Of a DNA stretch of 6,078 bases, positions 5,516 to 6,078 are shown piece after piece. Made by a program: the position numbers and the translations under genes. The notes under the pieces are model-generated. The model was not told the origin of the DNA. It searched no databases and saw nothing but the letters and a program-made list of their open reading frames with translations. The stretch's first letter is position 1, and each line of letters opens with the position of its first letter. The stretch comes from Prolixibacteraceae bacterium (GTDB lineage Bacteria; Bacteroidota; Bacteroidia; Bacteroidales; Prolixibacteraceae), in contig JAEUSS010000372.1 of NCBI GenBank assembly GCA_016788685.1, positions 1 through 6,078 of the forward strand, written 5' to 3'.

Positions 5516-6078
5516 ATGACACTGGTATATCCTGAAAATTTTGAATCGAAAATCGGTTTCGATAAAATACGCGAGTTGCTCAAAGGGCGTTGTTTAAGTA
5601 CGCTGGGCAAAGAACTGGTTGACGAGATCCGCTTTAACAGCGATTTTGATCAATTAACAGAAAACCTTTCGCTGGTCAGCGAGTTTGTTTCCATCATTCA
5701 GGAAATGGAGAACTTCCCGACCAGTTATTATTTTGACCTTCGCGAAGCACTTGTAAAAATCAGGATTGAGGGGCGTTTTCTCGAAGTGGAAGAATTATTC
5801 GACCTGAAACGTTCTTTGGAAACGATTTCAGGAATTGTACGTTTTCTGAAACAAACCAAAGAAGATCAGCTTCCCTGCCTGAAAAGGCTGTTGTCGGGAG
5901 TTCAGGTTTATCCGTATGTGATCGAGCGCATTGATGCAATCCTGAATAAATACGGAAAAGTAAAAGATAATGCTTCTCCGGAATTGGCGCGCATCCGCAA
6001 AGAATTGATGAGTAAACAGGCCGGAGTTTCGAAACGCCTGCAGGCTATTCTGAAAAAAGCGCAGGACGATGGTTTGGT
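5516..6078 (+). CDS. mutS2: MutS2 N-terminal part, cut by window edge
   Basis: The reading frame is open from ATG 5516 to the right edge, giving 187 complete codons of a protein normally about 780-840 residues long. The visible part is the N-terminal helical region of the MutS core/lever type. It includes VYPENFESKIGFDKIRELL (4-22), the CLSTLGKELVDEI stretch (26-38), LREALVKIRIEGRFLEVEEL (75-94), the FDLKRSLETI helix (95-104) and the family-typical VKDNASPELARIRKEL (149-164). The ATPase (Walker A/B), KOW/coiled-coil and C-terminal Smr nuclease domains must lie beyond the edge and cannot be verified. MutS2 proteins are MutS paralogues without the mismatch-recognition domain. They have been linked to suppression of recombination and, in Bacillus subtilis, to splitting collided ribosomes. 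The start is chosen because it gives the conserved N-terminus. An ATG 4 nt earlier (5512) is in another frame and stops after seven codons. There is no Shine-Dalgarno. Confidence 0.9.
   Translation, partial: MTLVYPENFESKIGFDKIRELLKGRCLSTLGKELVDEIRFNSDFDQLTENLSLVSEFVSIIQEMENFPTSYYFDLREALVKIRIEGRFLEVEELFDLKRSLETISGIVRFLKQTKEDQLPCLKRLLSGVQVYPYVIERIDAILNKYGKVKDNASPELARIRKELMSKQAGVSKRLQAILKKAQDDGL

Noticed and set aside
5428..5610. A 60-codon minus-strand ORF across the symporter-mutS2 gap
   Set aside because: It runs antisense through the mutS2 promoter and conserved N-terminus and shows no recognisable protein features.

Overview
The window looks like ordinary chromosomal DNA from a member of the Bacteroidota, probably a marine or anaerobic Bacteroidales/Marinilabiliales-type lineage. 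Three signs support this. Matches to the Bacteroidota sigma -7 box (TAnnTTTG) sit just upstream of start codons. Most starts lack a Shine-Dalgarno sequence and are preceded by A/T-rich leaders. The proteins themselves read like Bacteroidota versions of their families: Tex, a one-domain PspC with a small acidic partner, an AGCS transporter and MutS2. The finer taxonomic placement is an inference.

Layout, left to right. Positions 1-153 hold no gene I can support. A minus-strand gene (208-579) encodes a small secreted beta-rich protein and is followed by a hairpin terminator (154-188). A 265-bp divergent intergenic region separates it from tex (845-2980, plus strand), a complete RNA-binding transcription accessory protein. 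Tex converges on a two-gene minus-strand operon: an 84-residue acidic protein of unknown function (3248-3502), then a 62-residue PspC membrane protein (3058-3246). The two are 1 nt apart, and a real Shine-Dalgarno sequence lies inside the end of the first. A long near-perfect hairpin (2995-3039) closes both converging units. A divergent intergenic region (3503-3729) leads to an AGCS-family sodium:alanine/glycine symporter (3730-5409). It has an unusually large predicted periplasmic loop. After a 106-bp gap carrying an excellent -7 box, mutS2 begins at 5516 and runs off the right edge.

The genes do not form one pathway. Tex and MutS2 act on RNA/transcription and on ribosomes/DNA, the PspC pair is probably an envelope-associated unit, and the symporter imports amino acids. 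I see no mobile element, CRISPR array, tRNA, rRNA, defence system or biosynthetic cluster, and nothing that convincingly forms a new multi-gene system. The points most worth a second look are the repeat-containing extra domain in the symporter, the uncharacterised acidic protein/PspC pair with its unusual Shine-Dalgarno, and two inverted repeats that overlap predicted promoters.
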